The position numbers were made by a program, and so were the translations under genes. Below are positions 17,804 through 26,364 of a stretch of DNA of 64,000 nucleotides, piece by piece. Origin of the DNA: Acetivibrio alkalicellulosi. GTDB lineage: Bacteria; Bacillota; Clostridia; Acetivibrionales; Acetivibrionaceae. Within the stretch, counting starts at the first letter, position 1, and the number at the start of each line of letters is the position of its first letter. The stretch spans positions 631,687 to 695,686 of the forward strand of contig VLTH01000003.1 of the NCBI GenBank assembly GCA_008125075.1. The letters are read 5' to 3'. The notes below the pieces were generated by a model. That model was given only the letters and a program-made list of their open reading frames with translations, was not told the origin of the DNA and searched no databases.

Positions 17804-19138
17804 ATGATGAGATCCATGTTTTCCGGAGTTTCCGGTCTTCGTGCTCACCAGACGAGAATGGACGTAATAGGTAACAATGTTGCAAATGTTAATACAATTG
17901 CTTTTAAATCAAGTAGAGTAACATTTCAAGAAGTGTTTAACCAGACATTAAGAGGAGCAGGAGCTCCTGATGCTGCTACTGGTCGTGGAGGAACAAATCC
18001 TATGCAGGTAGGACTAGGTATAGGGGTTGGTTCAATAGATACTATAACTACCAGAGGAAGCCTGCAAAGGACAGATAATCCTACAGACCTCTCTATAGAA
18101 GGTGAAGGTTTCTTTGTTGTAAGAGGTGGACATGCTGATACTTTCAGGTTTACACGAGCAGGGAACTTTGGTATAGACAGACTAGGGAATCTTGTCACAG
18201 GAAGTGGAATGAATGTTTATGGGTGGCATGGATACACTAGGGAAAACGATGGTAGCTATACATATGATACAGAAAACCCTATAGAACCTATAAACCTTTA
18301 TGTAGATGAACCAAATAAAAATAAAAGAATGATTGCTGCCAAAGCTTCTAGCACTGCTTTGTTTGCTGGAAATCTTGACTCTTCAAATGCTGCACTTGGT
18401 GATGATGCAGGAGGGGCAGAAAACGTGCAGTTTATGGTTCCTGTTACTGTATATGACTCACTAGGTAATGATTACAGAATAAGTGTTAATTTTTGGAAAT
18501 CAGAAGTGGTAGATGAAGGTACTACCTGGTTGTGGTCTATTGATCCAGGAGCAGGAGTTGAGTCGGCACAAGATACAGCAAGTGGAGAAATCAGATTTGA
18601 TACTAGAGGACAGGTAATTGGGGGAGACGAAAACTTTAATGTTTTCCCTCAGATACAGATTATACCACCTGATAGTGTTGGAAGTGAAGATATTTTTGTA
18701 AATCTTGATTTTTCAAAGCTTACAATGTATTCAGCAGATAGTTCTGTTAAACCAACAAATGTTGACGGCTACTCAACAGGTTCCCTTGTAACATTTAATA
18801 TAGGTTCAGATGGAATAATTACAGGTATTTATAGTAATGGTCAGCAGCAGCCTTTAGGACTTATTGCTCTTGCAGGATTTGAAAACCCTGCTGGTCTACA
18901 AAAAGTAGGAGACAATATGTTTATTCCAACTACAAACTCAGGAGATTTTGAAAAAGCTGTAAAGGCAGGATCAGAAGGAGTCGGAACACTAAATCCTGGT
19001 ACTCTTGAAATGTCCAATGTTGATCTTTCTAGAGAGTTTACCGATATGATTGTAACTCAAAGAGGGTTTCAGGCTAATAGTAGAATAATAACCACATCTG
19101 ACGAAATGCTCCAGGAGTTGGTTAACTTAAAGAGATAG
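17804..19138 (+). CDS. flgE: Flagellar hook protein FlgE
   Basis: 444 residues from ATG 17804 (aaaggagg upstream). The N-terminal rod/hook motif (SMFSGVSGLRAHQTRMDVIGNNVANVNTIAFK) and the C-terminal motif (LSREFTDMIVTQRGFQANSRIITTSDEMLQELVNLKR) flank a variable hook core of D1/D2 domains. FlgE polymerises to form the hook. Clustered ACC/AGA codon use is not unusual for the operon. It is followed by a large inverted repeat. Confidence 0.96.
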   Translation: MMRSMFSGVSGLRAHQTRMDVIGNNVANVNTIAFKSSRVTFQEVFNQTLRGAGAPDAATGRGGTNPMQVGLGIGVGSIDTITTRGSLQRTDNPTDLSIEGEGFFVVRGGHADTFRFTRAGNFGIDRLGNLVTGSGMNVYGWHGYTRENDGSYTYDTENPIEPINLYVDEPNKNKRMIAAKASSTALFAGNLDSSNAALGDDAGGAENVQFMVPVTVYDSLGNDYRISVNFWKSEVVDEGTTWLWSIDPGAGVESAQDTASGEIRFDTRGQVIGGDENFNVFPQIQIIPPDSVGSEDIFVNLDFSKLTMYSADSSVKPTNVDGYSTGSLVTFNIGSDGIITGIYSNGQQQPLGLIALAGFENPAGLQKVGDNMFIPTTNSGDFEKAVKAGSEGVGTLNPGTLEMSNVDLSREFTDMIVTQRGFQANSRIITTSDEMLQELVNLKR

Positions 19139-19164
19139 TAATATAAAATTAATACTTTAAATTT

Positions 19165-19213
19165 AGGATTCAGAATAAAAAAAAGAAATCATTTTTAATT
19201 TATTCTGAATCCT
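19165..19213 (+). terminator. 15-bp inverted repeat after flgE
   Basis: AGGATTCAGAATAAA (19165-19179) pairs perfectly with 19199-19213 around a 19-base A/T-rich loop. There is no long T run after it, so it may be an attenuator, a 3'-end stabiliser or a weak terminator rather than a full terminator. The next 150 bases up to flbD hold nothing else I can identify. Confidence 0.55.
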
Positions 19214-19364
19214 GAATTATAGTATAGAAGCAAGTTTATAAGAACATGTTTTACAACTTATAAAAATTGAAAAAAAAGCAAATTTTTTGAGAAGAATAGC
19301 AAAAAAGAGCATATATTTTCGAAAAAATATAAATTTACTATTGTGTTTTTGAGGTAAAAATATT

Positions 19365-19577
19365 ATGATTAATATAACAAGATTAAACGGATCAAAATTT
19401 GTTCTGAATTGCGAATTTATAGAAACTCTTGAAAAAACCCCAGACACTGTTATTACTACAATAAATGGTAAAAAGATTGTTGTTACCGAAACTATTGAAG
19501 AAATAGTTGAAAAGGTAATACAATATAAGAGGAAGATATCTTTTAACAATGATGAAAACCTCTTAAACAAGTATTAA
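19365..19577 (+). CDS. flbD: FlbD/SwrD family flagellar protein
   Basis: 70 residues with the family pattern: MINITRLNGSKFVLNCEFIETLEKTPDTVIT, then NGKKIVV and a C-terminal helix IEEIVEKVIQYKRK. SwrD in B. subtilis raises flagellar torque or stator function. In most clostridia motA and motB come next, but here fliL follows after 64 bases, so the stator genes are missing from the usual place. Confidence 0.9.
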   Translation: MINITRLNGSKFVLNCEFIETLEKTPDTVITTINGKKIVVTETIEEIVEKVIQYKRKISFNNDENLLNKY

Positions 19578-19641
19578 TGCTCTTTAATTTCTGTATTACA
19601 CATTTACTATGCTAGTTAAAATGATTAAGGGGGCATAACAT

Positions 19642-20151
19642 TTGGCAGGAAAAAGTGGTTTTTTTGTTCTTATTGGAGTAGTAGCATTTCTTTCATTGAC
19701 CCTTGCGTTGCTTGCAGGTTATGTGTTTTTTGTACAAGGAGGAAGTTCTAAACCTGTTGACGCGAAAGATTCAAATAATATTGAAATAAATATTCCATCA
19801 GAAAGTGAGCTAATAAGAGAAAGGCTTTTTGATGAAAGATCACCTTTTAATTTAAAAAGTACTGATGGTAATATATCAGTTATTGTTGTAAGCATTGAAA
19901 TTTCTTACCACAAAAAGGTAAAGGGAATAAGGGATACAACTTTAAAAATAGAATCAAACAAAAGTAAACTACAGGAAATGGTAGGTACATACTTTCAGAG
20001 TTTGACTATTGATGAAGTTAAATCTGTTGAAGCTAAAGAAAAGGCTCGTACTGAATTGACCAAAGCAATGAATGAGTACTTACTAATGAACGAAGAGCGT
20101 AAAAACGATATTATTTATACTATTACATTTGATCAATGGTTTTATCAATAG
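19642..20151 (+). CDS. fliL: Flagellar basal-body-associated protein FliL
   Basis: 169 residues from a TTG start with aaggggg 8 bases upstream. A single N-terminal transmembrane helix (about 6-28) is followed by an extracytoplasmic domain (STDGNISVIVVSIEISYHK..LQEMVGTYFQSLTIDEV). FliL surrounds stators and supports torque. The stop runs into the fliM ribosome site. Confidence 0.9.
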   Translation: MAGKSGFFVLIGVVAFLSLTLALLAGYVFFVQGGSSKPVDAKDSNNIEINIPSESELIRERLFDERSPFNLKSTDGNISVIVVSIEISYHKKVKGIRDTTLKIESNKSKLQEMVGTYFQSLTIDEVKSVEAKEKARTELTKAMNEYLLMNEERKNDIIYTITFDQWFYQ

Positions 20152-20163
20152 GAGGTGCTATTC

Positions 20164-21150
20164 TTGGGTGATATAATGTCACAAAATGAAATAGACGAAC
20201 TATTAAATGCCCTAAACACTGGTGAGATAGATGTAGAAGAAATTAGCAATTCTAAAGAAGAAAAAAAAATCAAAATCCATGATTTTAGAAGGCCGAGTAA
20301 ATTTGCTAAGGATCATATGAAGACCCTTAATATTATATATGACAACTATGCAAGACTTGTAACAAATTTTCTTTCAGGATATTTAAGAACTTTAGTTCAA
20401 GTTAATGTTATTTCTGTTGAAGCTATAGCCTATTATGAATTTAATAATTCAATATCAAATCCTGCAATACTTGCTGTAGTTGATTTCTCACCTTTGTCAG
20501 GTTCTATTATTTTCGAAATGTCACCACCTATGGCATATGCTTTAATAGACAGGATTCTAGGAGGAAAAGGATTTCCTATTGATAAAATAAGGGAATTTAC
20601 TGAAGTAGAAACTGCAATTATTGAAAGAATAATTGTTCAGATACTTAATTTAATGAGAGAACCATGGGAAAATGTTATAGCAATAAGACCTAGACTTGAA
20701 AAAATAGAAACTAATGCACAATTTGCTCAAATTGTGTCAGCAAATGAAATGATAGCCTTGATAACCTTAGGAGTAAGAGTTGGTGAGGTTGAAGGTATGA
20801 TCAATATATGTATTCCCCATATGGTTGTTGAACCTATAGTTTCAAAATTGAGCACTAAATTTTGGTTTTCAACTGTCGAGAAGGAAGCAACTAAAGAAAA
20901 CAAAGATACTATTGAACATAAAATAGGTAGCACAAAAGTACCTGTAAGAGCAGTTTTAGGAAGAACTACTATTCCAGTAGGTGACTTTATTGAATTGCAG
21001 CCAGGGGATGTTATACCATTAGATACCAATGTTGATAATAATTTGGAAGTATTGGTGGGTGAATTGTTAAAATTTTATGGAACTCCTGGAGTTAAGAAAA
21101 ACAAAGTTGCTATAAAAGTAACTGAAGTTGTAGGAAAGGAGGATGAGTAG
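20164..21150 (+). CDS. fliM: Flagellar motor switch protein FliM
   Basis: 328 residues if TTG 20164 is used (aggagg 8 bases upstream); this gives the canonical [17 protein letters not shown]heY-P-binding start. ATG 20176 is the alternative. The middle domain ([58 protein letters not shown]) and C-terminal SpoA domain ([23 protein letters not shown]) are complete. FliM is the CheY-P receptor of the C-ring. An in-frame A9 run lies near codon 38. Confidence 0.95.
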   Translation: MGDIMSQNEIDELLNALNTGEIDVEEISNSKEEKKIKIHDFRRPSKFAKDHMKTLNIIYDNYARLVTNFLSGYLRTLVQVNVISVEAIAYYEFNNSISNPAILAVVDFSPLSGSIIFEMSPPMAYALIDRILGGKGFPIDKIREFTEVETAIIERIIVQILNLMREPWENVIAIRPRLEKIETNAQFAQIVSANEMIALITLGVRVGEVEGMINICIPHMVVEPIVSKLSTKFWFSTVEKEATKENKDTIEHKIGSTKVPVRAVLGRTTIPVGDFIELQPGDVIPLDTNVDNNLEVLVGELLKFYGTPGVKKNKVAIKVTEVVGKEDE

Positions 21151-21151
21151 T

Positions 21152-22345
21152 TTGAGCGATATGTTGTCACAAGCGGAGATAGATGCGTTATTACGAGGCG
21201 ATGACCCTGTTGAGGATATTCAAGAAGGAGAAGAATTGTCTTCGCAGGAAATAGATGCATTAGGAGAAATAGGCAACATAAGCATGGGTACTTCTGCTAC
21301 AACTTTGTATTCGCTCCTTGGGCATAAAGTCTCTATAACTACACCTCAAGTTTCAATTGTTGCATGGCAGGATTTGGCTGAACAATATAAGGTTTCTTAT
21401 GTAGCAGCTAAAGTTGAATATATTGATGGTTTGCATGGAAGTAATCTTCTTTTACTTGAGGAAAAGGATGCGAAGATTATAACTGACTTAATGATGGGCG
21501 GAGATGGAAGTAATACTGAAGGAGAATTATCGGATTTACATATAAGTGCTATTGCTGAAGCTATGAATCAGATGATAGGTTCAGCAGCTACATCCATGTC
21601 TTCTATGTTTGATAAAAGAATAGATATTTCTCCACCTAAAGCTTTTTCAATAAAAATTGAGCCTGATAATCAAGATGCTATATTTGAAAAATCAGGAAAA
21701 GTTGTGAAAGTATCATTTAAAATGGTAGTTGGAGAACTTATCGATAGTGAGATTATGCAGCTTGTACCAATTGAGTTTGCTAAAGAACTAGTTGAAAATC
21801 TTTTTAAATCAGAAGCTGAGTTATATGAGGGAGGTGAGGCGCAACAGCAGTCTCAACCGCAATCGCAACCAGATTTCCAATCACAGCCACAGCAACCACA
21901 ACAGCCACAGCAGTTTCAACAGCCTCAGCAGTTTCAACAGCCTCAGCCGCCTCAGCAACCACAACAAATGCAGTATCATCAAAATGTTCAACAACAGCCA
22001 CAATTTGAAACAGATTATTCCAATAAAAGATCTCAGCCAGTAAATGTGCAGCCAGCTAGTTTTGAGTCATTTGATCAAGATATAATATCAGTTGAAAGAA
22101 AAAATATTAGTCTTATAATGGATGTGCCATTACAAGTTACTGTTGAGCTTGGGAGAACCAATAAATTTATAAGGGAAATATTAGAGTTTGGACCAGGTTC
22201 AATAATAGAGTTAGACAAGTTAGCAGGTGAGCCGGTAGATATACTAGTAAACGGGAAGCCTATAGCTAAAGGTGAAGTGGTAGTTATAGATGAAAGCTTT
22301 GGTGTGAGAATAACTGATATAATTCATCCATCAAAGAGACTATAG
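21152..22345 (+). CDS. fliY: Flagellar motor switch phosphatase FliY (FliN-type)
   Basis: 397 residues from TTG 21152 with aaaggagg 9 bases upstream; ATG 21143 is too close to that site. The N-terminal CheY-P motif is [15 protein letters not shown] CheC-like domain follows with [16 protein letters not shown] and [18 protein letters not shown], the two phosphatase helices. A Gln/Pro-rich linker (about 230-285) precedes the C-terminal FliN/SpoA domain ([27 protein letters not shown]). FliY both builds the C-ring and dephosphorylates CheY-P. Confidence 0.94.
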   Translation: MSDMLSQAEIDALLRGDDPVEDIQEGEELSSQEIDALGEIGNISMGTSATTLYSLLGHKVSITTPQVSIVAWQDLAEQYKVSYVAAKVEYIDGLHGSNLLLLEEKDAKIITDLMMGGDGSNTEGELSDLHISAIAEAMNQMIGSAATSMSSMFDKRIDISPPKAFSIKIEPDNQDAIFEKSGKVVKVSFKMVVGELIDSEIMQLVPIEFAKELVENLFKSEAELYEGGEAQQQSQPQSQPDFQSQPQQPQQPQQFQQPQQFQQPQPPQQPQQMQYHQNVQQQPQFETDYSNKRSQPVNVQPASFESFDQDIISVERKNISLIMDVPLQVTVELGRTNKFIREILEFGPGSIIELDKLAGEPVDILVNGKPIAKGEVVVIDESFGVRITDIIHPSKRL

Positions 22346-22400
22346 TTTAAGTTAATTGTATGCAGTTATATAGACTATATAATTAAGGAGAGGATAAACA

Positions 22401-22763
22401 ATGAGTAAAAAAATACTTATAGTTGATGATGCGGCTTTTATGAGGATGATGATTAAGGACATTTTAACAAAGAATGGATATGAAGTTGCAGGAGAAGCAG
22501 AAAATGGAGCAAAGGCAATTGACAAGTATAAGGAATTAACCCCTGATTTAGTTATAATGGATATTACTATGCCAGAAGTAGATGGTATTGCAGCTGTTAA
22601 GGAAATTAAAAAAATTAATTCAGATTCTAAAATAATAATGTGTTCAGCTATGGGTCAACAGGCTATGGTTATTGAATCTATTCAAGCTGGAGCAAGAGAT
22701 TTTATTGTAAAGCCTTTTCAGGCTGAAAGGGTAGTTGAGGCAGTTAAAAAAGTGTTAGGATAA
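22401..22763 (+). CDS. cheY: Chemotaxis response regulator CheY
   Basis: 120 residues, a single receiver domain. Acid pocket VDDAAF, phospho-acceptor Asp54 in VIMDITMPEVDG, Ser/Thr switch region CSAMGQ, and Lys in IVKPF near residue 104. CheY-P binds FliM/FliY to switch rotation. It lies between fliY and fliO as in other Firmicutes, 55 bases after fliY. Confidence 0.95.
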   Translation: MSKKILIVDDAAFMRMMIKDILTKNGYEVAGEAENGAKAIDKYKELTPDLVIMDITMPEVDGIAAVKEIKKINSDSKIIMCSAMGQQAMVIESIQAGARDFIVKPFQAERVVEAVKKVLG

Positions 22764-22818
22764 ATTTTATTTTTAGTACAAGTTGTATAAGTTTATTACA
22801 TTGAGGGAGGAGTACCAA

Positions 22819-23317
22819 ATGGATACTCTTGTTAGTGTTGTAGCATTTTTTATTGTTTTTGGCTCCATCCTGTTTTTAGCTTATGTTACTACAAAGTATA
22901 TAGGTAATAAAACAAATCGTATAATGAAAGGTAAACATATATCTGTTATGGAAACAGTGAGTCTAGGATTTGACAGTAGATTGCACTTAGTTAAGGTAGG
23001 CAATGACATGATTTTGATATCTTGTTCAGGTAAAAATATACAATTACTTAAAACAATTGAACTAGATGTGAAACAAGAAGATATAAATACACACAATTCA
23101 AGCATAAGTAGTTTTTCACATACTTTAAATAAATACTTAAATAAATTAAAAGAAAAAAAACAATGGTTTATTTATAAATGAAGGGAAAGATGAGGTAAGC
23201 AGTAATCTTGAGGGGGAAGTTTTTAAGAGCAATATACAAAGGTTAAAGTCAATTAATGTGGAACTATCAGGCAATAAGACATCAAAAGATGGAGATGAAT
23301 TTACAAATGACAATTAA
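22819..23317 (+). pseudogene. fliO: Flagellar biosynthesis protein FliO, frame-split at an A8 run
   Basis: Starts at ATG 22819 (gggagg upstream), with one N-terminal transmembrane helix (about 6-25) and the FliO-like core YIGNKTNRIMKGKHISVMETVSLGFDSRLHLVKV. As sequenced, the frame stops at 23181 (120 residues). If the A8 run at 23153-23160 had seven A, the frame would continue for about 50 residues (NNGLFINEGKDEVSSN..) and end at 23317, overlapping the fliP start. The continuation is stop-free with ordinary codon use and fills an otherwise odd gap. Real mutation, transcriptional slippage or a read error are all possible. FliO aids assembly of the FliPQR export gate. Confidence 0.7.
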
Positions 23318-24095
23318 GGTTAAGTATCTTAAAATAGTAATATTAATTATAATGATTCTTATGTTGTCCGTATTAAATGTTTATGCCGAACCGGATACCG
23401 ATACAATAACTTTTCCACGCATTGGTATAAACTTAGATACGTCGGATAATGCTGAAGATGTTAGCTCTAGTATACAAATTTTGCTGTTGCTAACTATATT
23501 AGCGTTAGCTCCATCTATCTTGATAATGATGACAAGTTTTACAAGAATAATAATTGTTTTATCTTTTTTGAGAAATGCAATGGGAACTCAGCAAATGCCG
23601 CCGAATCAAGTTTTGATTGGGCTAGCTTTGTTTTTAACATTGTTTATAATGAGCCCTGTATTAACAGAAATGAATGAAAAAGCACTAAAACCTTATTCAA
23701 ATGAAGAAATAAGTCAAGAAGCAGCATTAGAAGAAGCATCAAGTATTATAAAAGGCTTTATGCTAAGGCAAACAGCAAAGAAAGACTTAGGGCTTTTTGT
23801 ATCTTTGTCTGGAGTGACTACTCCTATAAATGAAGAAGATATTCCTAAATTGCCTTTGACAACCATTATACCTGCTTTTCTAATTAGTGAATTAACAACT
23901 GCCTTTAAAATTGGTTTTTTAATATATATACCTTTTCTTGTAATTGACATGGTGGTTTCTAGTACACTGATGTCAATGGGAATGATGATGCTTCCACCAG
24001 TAATGATATCTCTGCCATTTAAAGTTTTATTATTCATAATGGTGGGGGGATGGAATCTTGTTACACAATCGCTTGTCAATAGTTTTGCTACCTAA
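23307..24095 (+). CDS. fliP: Flagellar type III export gate protein FliP
   Basis: About 262 residues from ATG 23307, with ggagatga 8 bases upstream; earlier in-frame ATGs at 23256, 23289 and 23295 cannot be excluded. A cleavable signal sequence (YLKIVILIIMILMLSVLNVYAEPD) is followed by four membrane helices with the family motifs SILIMMTSFTRIIIVLSFLRNAMGTQQMPPNQVLIGLALFLT and MVVSSTLMSMGMMMLPPVMISLPFK. FliP is the main subunit of the export gate. The start lies inside the shifted fliO frame. Confidence 0.94.
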   Translation: MTIKVKYLKIVILIIMILMLSVLNVYAEPDTDTITFPRIGINLDTSDNAEDVSSSIQILLLLTILALAPSILIMMTSFTRIIIVLSFLRNAMGTQQMPPNQVLIGLALFLTLFIMSPVLTEMNEKALKPYSNEEISQEAALEEASSIIKGFMLRQTAKKDLGLFVSLSGVTTPINEEDIPKLPLTTIIPAFLISELTTAFKIGFLIYIPFLVIDMVVSSTLMSMGMMMLPPVMISLPFKVLLFIMVGGWNLVTQSLVNSFAT

Positions 24096-24110
24096 AGGGA
24101 GGTTATAAAA

Positions 24111-24380
24111 ATGGATGAGGGAATGGTGATAGATTTAGCTCAAAGGTCTCTTTTAACAGTTATTTATGTAGCTGCTCCAATGCTAGGTTTAAGTCTTATT
24201 GTAGGTCTTGCAATTAGTATTTTTCAAGCAACAACCCAGATACAAGAACAAACATTGACATTTATACCAAAAATATTAGCTGTTTTAGGTGGTATAGCTA
24301 TATTTGGCTCCTGGATGCTTAAAATATTAATGGAGTTTACTCAAGGAATTTATATGAATATAAATCAATATATAAGATAA
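24111..24380 (+). CDS. fliQ: Flagellar export gate protein FliQ
   Basis: 89 residues with two transmembrane helices and the FliQ motif (AAPMLGLSLIVGLAISIFQATTQIQEQTLTFIPKI). It closes the FliPQR gate helix. 15 bases after fliP with a gggaggt site. Confidence 0.95.
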   Translation: MDEGMVIDLAQRSLLTVIYVAAPMLGLSLIVGLAISIFQATTQIQEQTLTFIPKILAVLGGIAIFGSWMLKILMEFTQGIYMNINQYIR

Positions 24381-24413
24381 AACTAGCCATTACAAAAATT
24401 GGAGGACAAAAAA

Positions 24414-25202
24414 TTGTTTTTACTAGAAGGAGTTTTGCTAAATGGTATAGAAGTATTCTTGTTAGTGTTTGTCAGAATGACTGGACTTTTCGTCATTGCT
24501 CCTATTTTTGGTAGGAGAAATATTCCAGCGTATTTTAAAATTGGCTTTTCATTTATGCTAGCTCTTATGCTTGTAAGTTCTTTAGAAGTTAAAAATGTAC
24601 TATATTTTTCAAATGTTTATGAATATTTTATTTTGGTATTAAAAGAGTTTGTAGTGGGAATTACCTTAGGATATGTGTCATATGCAATATTTTCAGCAAT
24701 TTATTTAGCAGGACAGCTTATTGATATGAAAGTAGGATTTGGAGTTGTAAATGTAATTGATCCCTTAAGTAATATACAGGTGCCTATTACGTCAACTTTT
24801 TATTTTATAGTTTGTATGTTAGTTTTTCTTATTTGTAATGGACATCATATACTAATTAGAGCACTATTTTACAGTTATGATTATGTACCATTGGGCGAAG
24901 TTTTTTTTAGCAATGAATTGTTAAATGATATAATAAGAATTTTTGGTAATATATTTCTTATATCATTTAGGATAAGTGGACCTGTGGTAGCTGCAATATT
25001 AATTTCAGATGTAGCTTTGGGGATTCTTTCAAAGACAGTGCCCCAATTAAATGTATTTGTTGTTGGAATGCCTCTTAAGATACTTTTGGGATTATCTGTT
25101 ATGATGCTGACTATACCAATGTTTATATCTCTTATTGAATCTTTGATACGGGGTATGGATGGTGAAATGTATAATTTTCTAAGAGGTATGTCACCAAAAT
25201 GA
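24414..25202 (+). CDS. fliR: Flagellar export gate protein FliR
   Basis: 262 residues from TTG 24414 with ggagg 8 bases upstream; the TTG at 24399 includes that site in its own codons. Six membrane helices and family motifs RMTGLFVIAPIFGRRNIPAYFKIGFSFMLAL, GFGVVNVIDPLSNIQ and LLGLSVMML-like end region. The stop overlaps flhB as ATGA. In some clostridia fliR and flhB are fused; here they are separate but coupled. Confidence 0.93.
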   Translation: MFLLEGVLLNGIEVFLLVFVRMTGLFVIAPIFGRRNIPAYFKIGFSFMLALMLVSSLEVKNVLYFSNVYEYFILVLKEFVVGITLGYVSYAIFSAIYLAGQLIDMKVGFGVVNVIDPLSNIQVPITSTFYFIVCMLVFLICNGHHILIRALFYSYDYVPLGEVFFSNELLNDIIRIFGNIFLISFRISGPVVAAILISDVALGILSKTVPQLNVFVVGMPLKILLGLSVMMLTIPMFISLIESLIRGMDGEMYNFLRGMSPK

Positions 25203-26347
25203 AAAATGAAAATATAAATTTACTATTATTAATTAGAAAAAACAAAAGATCACATAAACTTATACCTGTAAACCTTCAACTTTTTGCTGATAGTGGTGAC
25301 AAAACTGAAAAGGCTACTCCTAAAAAGCGTTCAAAAGCAAGAGAAGATGGACAGGTACTTCAAAGTAAGGAAATGACATCTGCAATAGTACTGTTATGTA
25401 TGTTTATTACTTTGAGAATCTCAGGCAAGTTTATATATGAAGGAATTTTAGATTTAATTAGAATATTTTTAACCCAATCACCATCAGTTGAAGGGTTGTT
25501 TACAATAAATGGAATGATTAAAATGTATAGTGAGGTTGTAATTGCTTTTTTAAAAATATCGGCACCAATATTTGTAGTAGCGTTACTTGCTGGATTAGTA
25601 TCAGGTTATGCTCAAGTTGGCTTTTTGTTTACAACAAAAACTCTGCAGTTTAAATTTAGCAAACTAAATCCACTAAGTGGACTAAAGAGAATATTTTCTA
25701 TAAGGTCATTAACCGAATTGGTTAAAGCAATTATTAAAATAGTTGTAGTTGGGCTAATAGGTTATTTATATCTTCAAGGTGAGACAATAAATGTTTTAAA
25801 TACAATGGACATGGAAGTAGTTAGTATAGCGGTATATATAGGTGTTACTGCTACAAATGTTGCAATAAGAATGTGCTTAGCAATTCTTGTTTTAGGAGTG
25901 TTAGATTATGGATATCAATGGTGGGAATATGAGAAAAACCTAAAAATGTCCAAGCAGGAAATAAAGGAAGAACATAAGCAGGCAGAAGGTAACCCGGAAG
26001 TTAAGTCTAAAATAAAGGAAAAGCAAAGGCAGATATCAATGAGAAGAATGCTTCAGGATATTCCTCAAGCAGATGTTGTTATAACAAACCCTACCCATTA
26101 CGCAGTGGCTATAAAGTACGATGCACAAACCTCCGATGCTCCTGTGGTTGTTGCAAAGGGGCAGGATTATATAGCCTTAAGGATAAGAGAAGTAGCTAAG
26201 GAAAATGAAATTGAAATAGTTGAAAATAAGCCATTGGCAAGATCTCTTTATGAAACTGTAGAAATAGGAGGCAGAGTTCCTCCTGAATTATATCAGGCTG
26301 TAGCAGAAATACTTGCTTTCGTATATGGATTAAAACAAAAAAAATAA
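25199..26347 (+). CDS. flhB: Flagellar export switch protein FlhB
   Basis: 382 residues. An N-terminal segment NLQLFADSGDKTEKATPKKRSKAREDGQV, four membrane helices, and a cytoplasmic domain with the autocleavage motif NPTH at about residues 297-300 (ITNPTHYAVAIKYD). FlhB, with FliK, switches export from hook to filament substrates. It overlaps fliR by 4 bases. Confidence 0.96.
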   Translation: MKNENINLLLLIRKNKRSHKLIPVNLQLFADSGDKTEKATPKKRSKAREDGQVLQSKEMTSAIVLLCMFITLRISGKFIYEGILDLIRIFLTQSPSVEGLFTINGMIKMYSEVVIAFLKISAPIFVVALLAGLVSGYAQVGFLFTTKTLQFKFSKLNPLSGLKRIFSIRSLTELVKAIIKIVVVGLIGYLYLQGETINVLNTMDMEVVSIAVYIGVTATNVAIRMCLAILVLGVLDYGYQWWEYEKNLKMSKQEIKEEHKQAEGNPEVKSKIKEKQRQISMRRMLQDIPQADVVITNPTHYAVAIKYDAQTSDAPVVVAKGQDYIALRIREVAKENEIEIVENKPLARSLYETVEIGGRVPPELYQAVAEILAFVYGLKQKK

Positions 26348-26364
26348 AGAAGGGAAGGTATTAG

